Shown piece by piece: positions 8,119 through 13,869 of a DNA stretch of 31,386 bases (within the stretch, counting starts at the first letter, position 1; the number at the start of each line of letters is the position of its first letter). The stretch comes from a virus, in IMG/VR virus record IMGVR_UViG_3300030101_002514, positions 1 to 31,386 of that record; one strand, 5' to 3'. The notes below the pieces were generated by a model, which saw only the letters and a list, made by a program, of their open reading frames with translations, ran no database searches and was not told where the DNA came from. The position numbers and the translations under genes were made by a program.

Positions 8119-8241
8119 TTATTTAGTTTTACAAAATTTACATACACCATTTTTTCTTGGAACAATTCTATAACAACATTCTCTTGTACATAAATATAAA
8201 TCAAGAAAATACTTTACAAGAAATCTAATTATCTTCTTCAT
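8119..8241 (-). CDS. Small cysteine-rich, possible zinc-ribbon protein (40 aa)
   Basis: The 40 residues include C-T-R-E-C-C in the middle and G-V-C-K-F-C-K near the end, giving the C-x3-C and C-x2-C pairs of a minimal zinc ribbon. Basic residues flank a hydrophobic N-terminal helix. The start lies inside the end of the upstream gene (17-base overlap), and the stop is followed within one base by the next ATG. Metal binding is inferred from Cys spacing alone; no family is recognised. Confidence 0.5.
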   Translation of the reverse strand: MKKIIRFLVKYFLDLYLCTRECCYRIVPRKNGVCKFCKTK

Positions 8242-8422
8242 ATTCAGACAATAAATCTTTTGCTTCATTATAAAGTTCTTCAGAAACTACATAAGTCATA
8301 TCAATTGGTTCATTTAAAATTACTCTATCACCAGTTTCAGGTTGATATTCAGTCATCTGAATTATCAAAGTTCTATGATCATAAAAAGCATAGAACGTGA
8401 ATATGTCGTGTTCAAATGTCAT
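8225..8422 (-). CDS. Small acidic hypothetical protein (65 aa)
   Basis: A 65-residue protein with a predicted beta-rich N-terminal half (H-D-I-F-T-F-Y-A-F-Y-D-H-R-T-L-I-I-Q) and an acidic helical C-terminus (E-A-K-D-L-L-S-E-Y-E-E-D-N). Its ATG overlaps the stop of the upstream gene as ATGA (8419-8422), indicating coupled translation. I do not recognise the family. Small acidic early phage proteins often bind host enzymes, but nothing here shows that directly. Confidence 0.65.
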   Translation of the reverse strand: MTFEHDIFTFYAFYDHRTLIIQMTEYQPETGDRVILNEPIDMTYVVSEELYNEAKDLLSEYEEDN

Positions 8423-8601
8423 TGCTTCTTACCTATCAATTCTTCAATCTCATCTGCTAACTCTTTCATAGACTTTAACTTAGTCATTATAGAACTTTGT
8501 TCTATCTTATCTCTTAACGGTGTGTTAAGAAACTCTATACGCTTTTTAACACGCTTCTTACGTGCTTTCTCTCTTGCTCTGTCGTAACTATCATTTTTCA
8601 T
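8419..8601 (-). CDS. Small basic helical hypothetical protein (60 aa)
   Basis: 60 residues, with a strongly basic N-terminus (R-A-R-E-K-A-R-K-K-R-V-K-K-R) followed by an amphipathic helix ending in E-L-A-D-E-I-E-E-L-I-G. It may bind nucleic acid (inference from charge only). The leader just upstream (8602-8660) carries a hairpin and a 14-base motif shared with another leader at 13892, so this gene may head its own transcript. No known family recognised. Confidence 0.62.
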   Translation of the reverse strand: MKNDSYDRAREKARKKRVKKRIEFLNTPLRDKIEQSSIMTKLKSMKELADEIEELIGKKQ

Positions 8602-8603
8602 AA

Positions 8604-8617
8604 TTAATCGCTTAAAT
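8604..8617 (-). repeat. Leader motif TTAAYCGCTTAAAT (copy at 13892-13905)
   Basis: On the plus strand this reads TTAATCGCTTAAAT. The copy at 13892-13905 reads TTAACCGCTTAAAT (13 of 14 identical). Both lie in non-coding leaders just upstream of minus-strand genes. It is a possible operator or RNA element; its role is unknown. Confidence 0.45.
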
Positions 8618-8631
8618 CGTTAAAAATTATA

Positions 8632-8653
8632 AAGGGTTCATTTCTACACCCTT
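8632..8653 (-). terminator. Hairpin between two small genes, possible terminator or attenuator
   Basis: AAGGGT (8632-8637) pairs perfectly with ACCCTT (8648-8653) around a 10-base loop. In the direction of transcription it is followed by an AT-rich stretch with a five-T run. It lies just after the stop of the 82-aa gene. The weak T tract makes it a tentative terminator. Confidence 0.4.
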
Positions 8654-8663
8654 ATATATTTAA

Positions 8664-8912
8664 TTAATCTATTAACTCTTTATCTAATAGTTTTTTAATT
8701 TGATTTTCAACTGATGTTTTTGGTTCTATTATTGCAGTATAGCCAATTTTATGTTCTTGATTTACTGCATAATATAATTCACCTGATTCACAAAATTTAG
8801 TGTTTTTTTCTCCTGTAAGTTTACCCATAAAATATTGATTAATATAATATATATATCTGCCTTTATCGGTTAAATTAGGAGTAAAAATAGTTTTTCTTTT
8901 AATAATTTTCAT
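8664..8912 (-). CDS. Hypothetical protein (82 aa)
   Basis: 82 residues, basic and aromatic-rich at the N-terminus (N-L-T-D-K-G-R-Y-I-Y-Y-I-N-Q-Y-F), with a mixed alpha/beta pattern and the ending I-K-K-L-L-D-K-E-L. It is separated from the asparagine-synthetase-like gene by a 76-base gap that contains a possible promoter element, so it may be independently transcribed. I do not recognise the family, and no catalytic motif is visible. Confidence 0.62.
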   Translation of the reverse strand: MKIIKRKTIFTPNLTDKGRYIYYINQYFMGKLTGEKNTKFCESGELYYAVNQEHKIGYTAIIEPKTSVENQIKKLLDKELID

Positions 8913-8973
8913 AATATAAATTTAAGTTTTGTGTCTTATGACAATACAATAATATATAAAATATTTTATAATA

Positions 8974-8981
8974 CAAAAATA
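8974..8981 (-). promoter_or_regulatory. Possible minus-strand -7 element (TATTTTTG)
   Basis: Read on the minus strand, TATTTTTG matches TAnnTTTG and lies 61 bases before the ATG at 8912, in the gap after the asparagine-synthetase-like gene. It is embedded in AT-rich sequence with two AAATATTTT stretches, so a chance match is possible. Confidence 0.3.
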
Positions 8982-8988
8982 TTTTATA

Positions 8989-9792
8989 CTAAAATAGGTT
9001 TAATTGTTGCTTTGACCAATCGTGACAGATGTCCATAATACGTGATCTTTTTTTAAAATTTATTTCTTTATTAAATAATAGTTTTTCAAAAACAGTTGGT
9101 ATGTTTGAAACCAACTGTAAATTCAAATGTTTTTTTAAATTCAAATCATTAATCTCATCAAAACATTTACGTATTAAATATTTTTCTTGTGGTTTATTTA
9201 TTTCAGACCAATCATATTGTATAAAATAATTAAATACTTTTTCATTAATATATGGTGCAATTAATATTTTTTTGTATTCTTTACTTAACATTTTAAGTTG
9301 TTCAACGCCTGCAGGATTATCACTTGAAAAATATTTTTTACGAAACTTATCAAATTCTATTTTAGTATGTATATGATTTATCATTGCAGATTTGCTCAAT
9401 CCGTAATGACCATCTGCGGCGACACCTGAAATAATTACTTTTTCTTCAATGCAAGGAAACACATACAAGAAAGGCCATGTACACTCAAACTGCGTTTTTT
9501 TCTTACATTTATATTTATTAGATAATTTTTTAAAATCATTAATAATGTTTTTATCAGAAACAGATATTTTTGTAAACTTAATATTGTGTTTTTTACATAT
9601 TTCTTCAGCTTTTTTTGAATCATATGTTTCTATGTTGTTTACATAAAAAGTATAAGCGTGAATCTTTAAATTCAATCTTTTTGCTGTAAATAAACAACTA
9701 CTGCTGTCAACACCACCAGATAATAAAATTGCTACTTGTTTATTATTTTTAACATCTTTTCTTATAATTTCATATAATATTTTATCTATCAT
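8989..9792 (-). CDS. Asparagine-synthetase-like PP-loop amidoligase without glutaminase domain
   Basis: 267 residues. The PP-loop S-G-G-V-D-S-S lies at 25-31, followed by a Rossmann-like strand pattern, and S-G-V-A-A-D-G-H-Y-G at 122-131 matches the S-G-x-G-A-D-E-x-x-G-G motif of AsnB synthetase domains. Family members activate a carboxylate as acyl-adenylate and transfer nitrogen or an amine to it (asparagine, beta-lactam and carbapenam synthetases). The N-terminal class II glutaminase domain of true AsnB is absent, so the amine donor would be ammonia or another amine. It is the last large gene of the operon with the CmoA-like enzyme and DNA methyltransferase, and its ATG overlaps the resolvase stop codon (ATGA, 9789-9792). 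I infer that it amidates a carboxylated base. Other PP-loop roles such as tRNA modification remain possible. Confidence 0.75.
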   Translation of the reverse strand: MIDKILYEIIRKDVKNNKQVAILLSGGVDSSSCLFTAKRLNLKIHAYTFYVNNIETYDSKKAEEICKKHNIKFTKISVSDKNIINDFKKLSNKYKCKKKTQFECTWPFLYVFPCIEEKVIISGVAADGHYGLSKSAMINHIHTKIEFDKFRKKYFSSDNPAGVEQLKMLSKEYKKILIAPYINEKVFNYFIQYDWSEINKPQEKYLIRKCFDEINDLNLKKHLNLQLVSNIPTVFEKLLFNKEINFKKRSRIMDICHDWSKQQLNLF

Positions 9793-10133
9793 ATAGAAAA
9801 TATTTTATGATAAATTAACATTTCAACAAGTTCATGAAAATCGTTTTTTTGCATTATGATATATTCGCCGTCATTTTTTCTTTTATGATAAATAATTTTG
9901 TAATCATCTATATCTGATTGCATCTCTTTAAATATTTTATGATATGACGGATTATTTATTAAAGACTTACATTGTATCGCAAACGGCTTAGTATTAACAA
10001 GATCAATTTTTCTGTCATCCATCATCTTAGACGCATAACGTGAAGTCTCGCAGTTTGACCAACCGAGTTCTCTATATTCTCTGCGAATTTGTCTCTCGTA
10101 ATCGTGTCCCTTTCTTCTGTTTGTGTTTGACAT
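9789..10133 (-). CDS. Holliday-junction-resolvase-like nuclease (PD-(D/E)XK)
   Basis: 114 residues. R-R-K-G-H-D-Y-E13-R-Q-I-R-R at the N-terminus, then D-D-R-K-I-D44-L-V and F-A-I-Q-C-K56 form the E...D...(E/Q)-x-K constellation of archaeal/phage Hjc-type resolvases. In this family Q-x-K commonly replaces E-x-K. It would cut branched DNA during replication and recombination before packaging. Its gene is coupled to the downstream PP-loop gene by an ATGA overlap. The fold assignment is strong; junction specificity is inferred from resemblance. Confidence 0.78.
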   Translation of the reverse strand: MSNTNRRKGHDYERQIRREYRELGWSNCETSRYASKMMDDRKIDLVNTKPFAIQCKSLINNPSYHKIFKEMQSDIDDYKIIYHKRKNDGEYIIMQKNDFHELVEMLIYHKIFSI

Positions 10134-10197
10134 ATAATATACTTAAAAGAGCTATTAAGCAAATAGCTATAAATTTAATTAATCTTTTTTTTATCAT
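10072..10197 (-). CDS. Possible tiny membrane protein (41 aa) overlapping two genes
   Basis: ATG at 10197 opens 41 codons: K-K-R-L-I-K, then about 16 hydrophobic residues (FIAICLIALLSILYV), then a basic tail. It spans the otherwise non-coding gap 10134-10174 but overlaps the upstream gene by 23 bases and the resolvase gene by 62. The membrane segment resembles other tiny membrane peptides of this phage. The large overlap keeps confidence low. The hairpin at 10150-10168 lies inside it, and the two explanations compete. Confidence 0.28.
   Translation of the reverse strand: MIKKRLIKFIAICLIALLSILYVKHKQKKGTRLRETNSQRI
10150..10168 (-). terminator. Hairpin between small gene and resolvase gene
   Basis: AGCTATT (10150-10156) and AATAGCT (10162-10168) form a perfect 7-bp stem with a 5-base loop. 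In the minus direction it is followed by CTTTTAAG. It may be a weak terminator or attenuator partway along the leftward operon. Confidence 0.4.
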
Positions 10198-10501
10198 CTC
10201 TTTCAACGAAAAGTGCGTAACCTAGATAACAGTAATTAATCACGTCTGCAAATCTAGAATGTATGGGCTCTGACTTTTTTAAATTTGCGTTCTTCATGTG
10301 TGCCATGATACTCTGTAAATGTTTTTCAAAAAAAACTCCCCATACTCGTAATTCAGAAATATCTAATCTCTCTGCTGTTTCTTTGAAATTATGCAGTACA
10401 TCTAAGTCTTCATTTGTGTACTCTGGTCTTTTATTCTGCATAATATCAAAGCTGTAATCATTTAATTGTTTTACTAACTTGTCAAATTCTTTTTGTGTCA
10501 T
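10175..10501 (-). CDS. All-helical phage protein with SEPIxxRxxDxxNY signature (108 aa)
   Basis: 108 residues, predicted all-alpha. It has an R-P-E-Y-T-N-E-D-L-D-V-L-H-N-F-K segment, V-W-G-V-F-F-E-K-H-L-Q-S-I, and a closing S-E-P-I-H-S-R-F-A-D-V-I-N-Y-C-Y-L. I remember this S-E-P-I-x-x-R-x-x-D-x-x-N-Y arrangement from a widespread but uncharacterised phage family. The conserved E, K-H, R-x-x-D and N-Y positions faintly recall all-alpha NTP pyrophosphatase (MazG-like) or nucleotide-modification-associated domains, but I cannot confirm that. Its ATG overlaps the upstream gene's stop by four bases. A nucleotide-handling role would suit the operon and remains inference. Confidence 0.68.
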   Translation of the reverse strand: MTQKEFDKLVKQLNDYSFDIMQNKRPEYTNEDLDVLHNFKETAERLDISELRVWGVFFEKHLQSIMAHMKNANLKKSEPIHSRFADVINYCYLGYALFVERDDKKKIN

Positions 10502-10743
10502 AATACTTTTTTTAATATGTCATATTTAACTTCATCTAATTCTTTGATTTTGCTTAAAAGAATCAACTGTTCTTGTTTTGCTTTTGCTCTTTCTTCGTCA
10601 GTAGAATCTATACCAAGATTACATTCAATGTTCGCCATAGCTTTCATGAGTGCATCTATCTTTGCTTTTGTTTGTTTGTTAGTGTTGTAACTACCAAACA
10701 GTTTTCGTTTTTCGTTTTGTGATAATTCGTCTGTTGTTACCAT
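10498..10743 (-). CDS. Small helical hypothetical protein (81 aa)
   Basis: 81 residues, charged and helical. The K-Q-T-K-A-K-I-D-A-L-M-K-A-M segment and the C-terminal L-S-K-I-K-E-L-D-E-V-K-Y-D-I-L-K-K suggest a coiled coil. The ATG shares one base with the methyltransferase stop (TAATG), and its end overlaps the next gene, so it is translated as part of the same coupled series. No family recognised. It could be an accessory subunit for its neighbours, but nothing in the sequence shows this. Confidence 0.66.
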   Translation of the reverse strand: MVTTDELSQNEKRKLFGSYNTNKQTKAKIDALMKAMANIECNLGIDSTDEERAKAKQEQLILLSKIKELDEVKYDILKKVL

Positions 10744-11822
10744 TATTTTAAAATTGTGTTATAAATATGCTTTGCTATTGCATACATCATCAGAGGAGGT
10801 ACGCTTCTGCCTAGTCTCTCCCATTTCTTAGCGAATGTTTCGCCGAGATAATAGTCATAAGGAAAGCTACACACACTCTTTAATTCGTCAATAGTCAAAG
10901 TTCTTTTTATATGTGGGTGCCATAGTTCAGCACTTGTTGTTACAGTTCTACATGGTTTATTTGCGTCAAGACGTATGCGTCCTGCACCACTGATCTTTTC
11001 TTTTATTCTATCACCACAAGCTAACATACTTTCGCCAGGCTGTTGAAGATCATATACTCTTTGCTGTTCTTTAGATAATTTTTTATAAGAACTATCTATT
11101 TCTATCTTAATATTATCAATGACTTCTTGAATAGTTATTTTATCTTTTATCTTTTCGGGATACGTTATGTTCTTCAGTATATCGTTACGAACACCTATAA
11201 ATATTATTCTTTCTCTAGCTTGTGGCACATAATAATCACTTGAATCTAATACTCTATATTCTACGCTGTAACCACAAGAAATTAAATTATAATAAATTGT
11301 TTTTTTATGTTCGTCAAATATATGTGTTTGTGCTGAACCAAGAAGATTTTGTGATGCACCCATAGTGAGACCTTTTACGTTTTCAGCTACAAAAACTCTT
11401 GGCTGTACATCTCTGACTAATCTTGCAAATTCAAAAAACAAATCATCTGTTCTCTGTACTGTGTCTGAATATTTTTTTTCTTGACCCCATGCTTTTTCTC
11501 GTAAACCCGCCATGCTAAAAGAAGCACAAGGTGGAGAACCGTCAAGAATATCAAGTTCACCTTTTTTAATATTTAATTCTTTAAATATATCTTCTGCTTT
11601 TAATTGTCTCACATCTTGTGTGAAGATATGCGTGTCTGGATAATTCTTAGCATAACATTCATAAGCGTCTTTTATAAATTCATTTATTGCAAGTATGTTA
11701 CCACCTGCCAATCTGTAGCCAGTAGATGAGCCGCCACAACCTGCAAATAATGATATGACTTTGAAAAAATTTTGTTGACTTTTTCGTTTTACTAAATCTA
11801 AACTATAATTAAATGGTTTCAT
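10743..11822 (-). CDS. C5-cytosine DNA methyltransferase with Arg in motif X (candidate carboxymethyltransferase)
   Basis: 359 residues with all core motifs of C5 enzymes: motif I L-F-A-G-C-G-G (25-31), motif IV G-S-P-P-C99-A-S-F-S with the catalytic Cys, motif VI E147-N-V, motif VIII Q201-A-R-E-R, a target-recognition region at about 215-310, and motif X near the end. Motif X normally reads G-N-(S/A)-V. Here it is G338-R339-S-V-P-P; the codon at 10808-10806 is AGA, so Asn cannot arise from a single base error. A Lys at the equivalent Asn (N374) of M.MpeI confers use of carboxy-SAM and yields 5-carboxymethylcytosine. The upstream gene encodes a carboxy-SAM synthase homologue, coupled by an ATGA overlap (11819-11822). 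I see no partner restriction enzyme. The C5 family is certain; carboxymethyl transfer is inferred. Confidence 0.95.
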   Translation of the reverse strand: MKPFNYSLDLVKRKSQQNFFKVISLFAGCGGSSTGYRLAGGNILAINEFIKDAYECYAKNYPDTHIFTQDVRQLKAEDIFKELNIKKGELDILDGSPPCASFSMAGLREKAWGQEKKYSDTVQRTDDLFFEFARLVRDVQPRVFVAENVKGLTMGASQNLLGSAQTHIFDEHKKTIYYNLISCGYSVEYRVLDSSDYYVPQARERIIFIGVRNDILKNITYPEKIKDKITIQEVIDNIKIEIDSSYKKLSKEQQRVYDLQQPGESMLACGDRIKEKISGAGRIRLDANKPCRTVTTSAELWHPHIKRTLTIDELKSVCSFPYDYYLGETFAKKWERLGRSVPPLMMYAIAKHIYNTILK

Positions 11823-12487
11823 TTTATTAAAATCCAGCTTTTAAAATTAAGAGATTGAAAAAAACATTTAATCTTTTTAAAACCTGCTTCGTAAAACATA
11901 TTTAAATTTTCTTTTTCACTTAATGGTCTCATGAGACATCTTAGATCAATTTGTTTTTCTAAAATTTCTTTATGTGTAAAATTTTTAAGTTTTTGATCAT
12001 AATGTGTAAATGTAAATATGTCTTCTAAAAAACCATCATCTATATATATTTTTTCAGCAATGATACAAGCACCACCTTTATTGAGATTTTTACAAACTTT
12101 TTTTAACAATTTTTCTCTCTGCGATATTTCTAAAAATTGTAATGTAAATATCAATAGTATAAAATTTGTGTTATAAAATTTTATTCTATCATCTGTTATG
12201 TCTCTTAAATAAAAAGAAAGATTCTTAGAAGATGTTTCTTTTAATAGATTATCTGATATGTCGTAGCCTACGAATGATGCGTTGTTTTTATTTTGTTTAT
12301 GTAACTGTTTTAGAAGAAGGCCTGTAGAACAACCAAGATCATATACGTTTGAATTTTTAGTTATAAAATATGTTGATATTTTTTGTATTAAATCAATTAA
12401 AGAATGATAATTAGATACACTTTTATTTATGTGATCATCAAAATTATCTATCGTATCAAAGCTGAAGTTCTGTTTGTTTGTTTTCAT
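11819..12487 (-). CDS. cmoA: CmoA-like carboxy-S-adenosylmethionine synthase homologue
   Basis: 222 residues, collinear with bacterial CmoA (about 247 aa). Matching segments are H-I-N-K-S-V-S-N-Y near the start, V-Y-D-L-G-C-S-T-G (48-56, SAM-binding), F-T-L-Q-F-L-E (114-120), L-N-K-G-G-A-C-I-I-A-E-K (135-146), H-Y-D-Q-K (162-166), A-G-F (201-203) and the ending F-F-Q-S-L-N-F-K-S-W. CmoA converts SAM and prephenate into carboxy-SAM, normally for tRNA wobble-uridine modification together with CmoB, which is absent here. By my alignment E. coli Arg199, which contacts the carboxylate, corresponds to Gln179; Arg183 lies one helical turn on and might substitute. The next gene is a DNA methyltransferase with a substitution suited to carboxy-SAM, so supplying that cofactor is the likely role. 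Use as an ordinary SAM methyltransferase cannot be excluded. Confidence 0.82.
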   Translation of the reverse strand: MKTNKQNFSFDTIDNFDDHINKSVSNYHSLIDLIQKISTYFITKNSNVYDLGCSTGLLLKQLHKQNKNNASFVGYDISDNLLKETSSKNLSFYLRDITDDRIKFYNTNFILLIFTLQFLEISQREKLLKKVCKNLNKGGACIIAEKIYIDDGFLEDIFTFTHYDQKLKNFTHKEILEKQIDLRCLMRPLSEKENLNMFYEAGFKKIKCFFQSLNFKSWILIK

Positions 12488-12965
12488 ATTTTACTGCTTT
12501 CATTCTAGTTTCATAATCTAGTTCTATATTTAAAAATACACCAAGTTTTACTGCTGAAATAATTTCAAATTTTTTCTCATAAAATTCTTCTTCATCACTA
12601 TTTAAATTTAATCTAGAGTTTTTACTCATCTCTATAACAGTCAACGGTTTAAATCTTACATTTTTATTAAATAAATTTTCTTCAGGTAATTCACCCATAA
12701 TTATATAACCATATGTGTTTTTGAATCTTGGATATTGTGCTGTTATTAAAGTATTATATGATAATAACTGAGCAGTCGTTAATTTTTTTTGTTTGTATTT
12801 GTATTCTATAAAAAATTGTTGATTAGTTCTCAAACTACTTATATGACAATCAACGTCTTGTATAGAACATTTTTTTGTATTCATATAACTAATATGAAAA
12901 TTTAAAAGATTATTATGATAACCATCTATATATTTTTTTTCTGTATTTATATCTTGAAAATTCAT
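12456..12965 (-). CDS. Putative nuclease-like protein (PD-(D/E)XK-type motif)
   Basis: 169 residues when started at the ATG at 12965, which overlaps the exonuclease stop as ATGA; an upstream in-frame ATG at 13001 would add 12 residues inside the previous gene. I-Q-D37-V-D39-C-H-I, then F-F-I-E54-Y-K56-Y-K and a following A-Q66-L-L-S-Y resemble the D...E-x-K...Q core of the PD-(D/E)XK fold, as in small phage nucleases and Holliday-junction or restriction-like enzymes. The C-terminal half shows no motif I know. The end overlaps the CmoA-like gene by 32 bases. The nuclease call is tentative; the substrate is unknown. Confidence 0.6.
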   Translation of the reverse strand: MNFQDINTEKKYIDGYHNNLLNFHISYMNTKKCSIQDVDCHISSLRTNQQFFIEYKYKQKKLTTAQLLSYNTLITAQYPRFKNTYGYIIMGELPEENLFNKNVRFKPLTVIEMSKNSRLNLNSDEEEFYEKKFEIISAVKLGVFLNIELDYETRMKAVKYENKQTELQL

Positions 12966-13726
12966 AATATGTGACTGCCGTCTTCGTTGATGTCTTGCCA
13001 ATGAAAACCTTGTATTTTATTATTGATTATATATTGTCGCCATGACTTAAAAGCAAGACGCCATGCTTGTTTACCTTTTTCAATTAAATTATCTGATAAT
13101 GAATAAACAGCTACATCATACGGATACTTGTTTTCAATAGCAATAAAACGAAACGCAGAGGGATCGAAGCCAAGCATTTCTGAATAGAAACACGCCTGAA
13201 GATGATAAGCGTAATTGAAAATTGAGTTTCTAAAAGCTATTGGTGATGCGTCTTGACAAGTCTTAATGTCAATGATATATCTATTCTTTTTGATTCCGTC
13301 AGGTCTTATACGTACAGGAACGTTATCGAATGTACCGTAATAACTATTTTCTATTTCATCTAATGTAGATATTAATTTATTTGCAAGTTTATTGTTTGTA
13401 ACATTTTCTATTATTTTATTTAAAGATTCTTTTTCTTCATGACTAACAATAATTTTATCTTTATTTTCAGATAATATATGTTTTTTGTATTCTCTATCTT
13501 TCTTTGTTCTTAGATTTAAATTTTTAGGTAAACAAAAAACTTCTTTCTTTTCATATTCTAAAAGCAAACTATGTACAGCACTACCAAAGTTCATTGCAGA
13601 AGTTGATACATATTTCTCTCTGTTTACAAAATGATATACTGACTTCTTAAATATTGTTTTAAGACCACTTGCTGAAATACTATCATGTGAATGATATTCT
13701 TGATTCGTGTCTTTCTTTTTTATCAC
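12962..13726 (-). CDS. PD-(D/E)XK exonuclease (RecE/DUF3799-like)
   Basis: 254 residues. A G-S-A-V-H52-S motif near the N-terminus, V-R-I-R-P-D143-G, then Y-I-I-D153-I-K155-T, and Y-H-L-Q177-A-C-F-Y181 give the His...D...D-x-K...Q-x-x-x-Y order of the RecB/RecE-type phage exonuclease superfamily. It probably resects double-stranded DNA for recombination-dependent replication, working with the SSB-like protein encoded nearby. The start is a GTG at 13726 that overlaps the stop of the preceding 45-aa gene (GTGA). No single-strand annealing protein was recognised nearby, although a divergent one could hide among the unknown genes. Confidence 0.85.
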   Translation of the reverse strand: MIKKKDTNQEYHSHDSISASGLKTIFKKSVYHFVNREKYVSTSAMNFGSAVHSLLLEYEKKEVFCLPKNLNLRTKKDREYKKHILSENKDKIIVSHEEKESLNKIIENVTNNKLANKLISTLDEIENSYYGTFDNVPVRIRPDGIKKNRYIIDIKTCQDASPIAFRNSIFNYAYHLQACFYSEMLGFDPSAFRFIAIENKYPYDVAVYSLSDNLIEKGKQAWRLAFKSWRQYIINNKIQGFHWQDINEDGSHIL

Positions 13727-13860
13727 TTTATTTTTTTTAAATTATGTTTTATATAATAGATAAAATATAGAATTGCAGGACTGAATACTAATATGTTGAA
13801 AATGTTTGGGTGCCAGTACTCGCCACAGAAACCAAAAAAATGTTTTAAAACTTCTATCAT
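13723..13860 (-). CDS. Small membrane protein (45 aa)
   Basis: 45 residues: an amphipathic N-terminus with H-F-F-G-F-C-G-E-Y-W-H-P-N, one membrane segment (about 22-38, ILVFSPAILYFIYYI) and a basic tail K-H-N-L-K-K-I-K. The F-G-x-C-G-E-x-W-H-P-N signature recalls a small uncharacterised protein I associate with phages of aquatic bacteria. The stop overlaps the exonuclease GTG start. The leader upstream carries an inverted repeat. Function unknown. Confidence 0.65.
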   Translation of the reverse strand: MIEVLKHFFGFCGEYWHPNIFNILVFSPAILYFIYYIKHNLKKIK

Positions 13861-13869
13861 AATCAAAAA

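Noticed and set aside
8941-8990. AAATATTTT-type repeats as regulator operators
   Set aside because: Similar strings occur at several AT-rich places (8957-8988, 9790-9800, 14670-14690), and short A/T palindromes are expected by chance at this base composition.
10040-10225. Plus-strand 61-residue frame opposite the resolvase gene
   Set aside because: Antisense to the resolvase and its upstream gene; no other plus-strand gene occurs within 7.8-14.8 kb.
11819-12487. CmoA-like gene serving host tRNA wobble modification
   Set aside because: Not excluded, but no CmoB homologue is present and the gene is coupled to a DNA methyltransferase altered at the cofactor site, so a DNA role is preferred.
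12965-13001. Start of the 169-residue nuclease-like protein at the upstream ATG 13001
   Set aside because: It would place 12 arginine-rich residues inside the exonuclease gene. The ATG at 12965 overlaps the exonuclease stop as ATGA, the pattern used throughout this operon.
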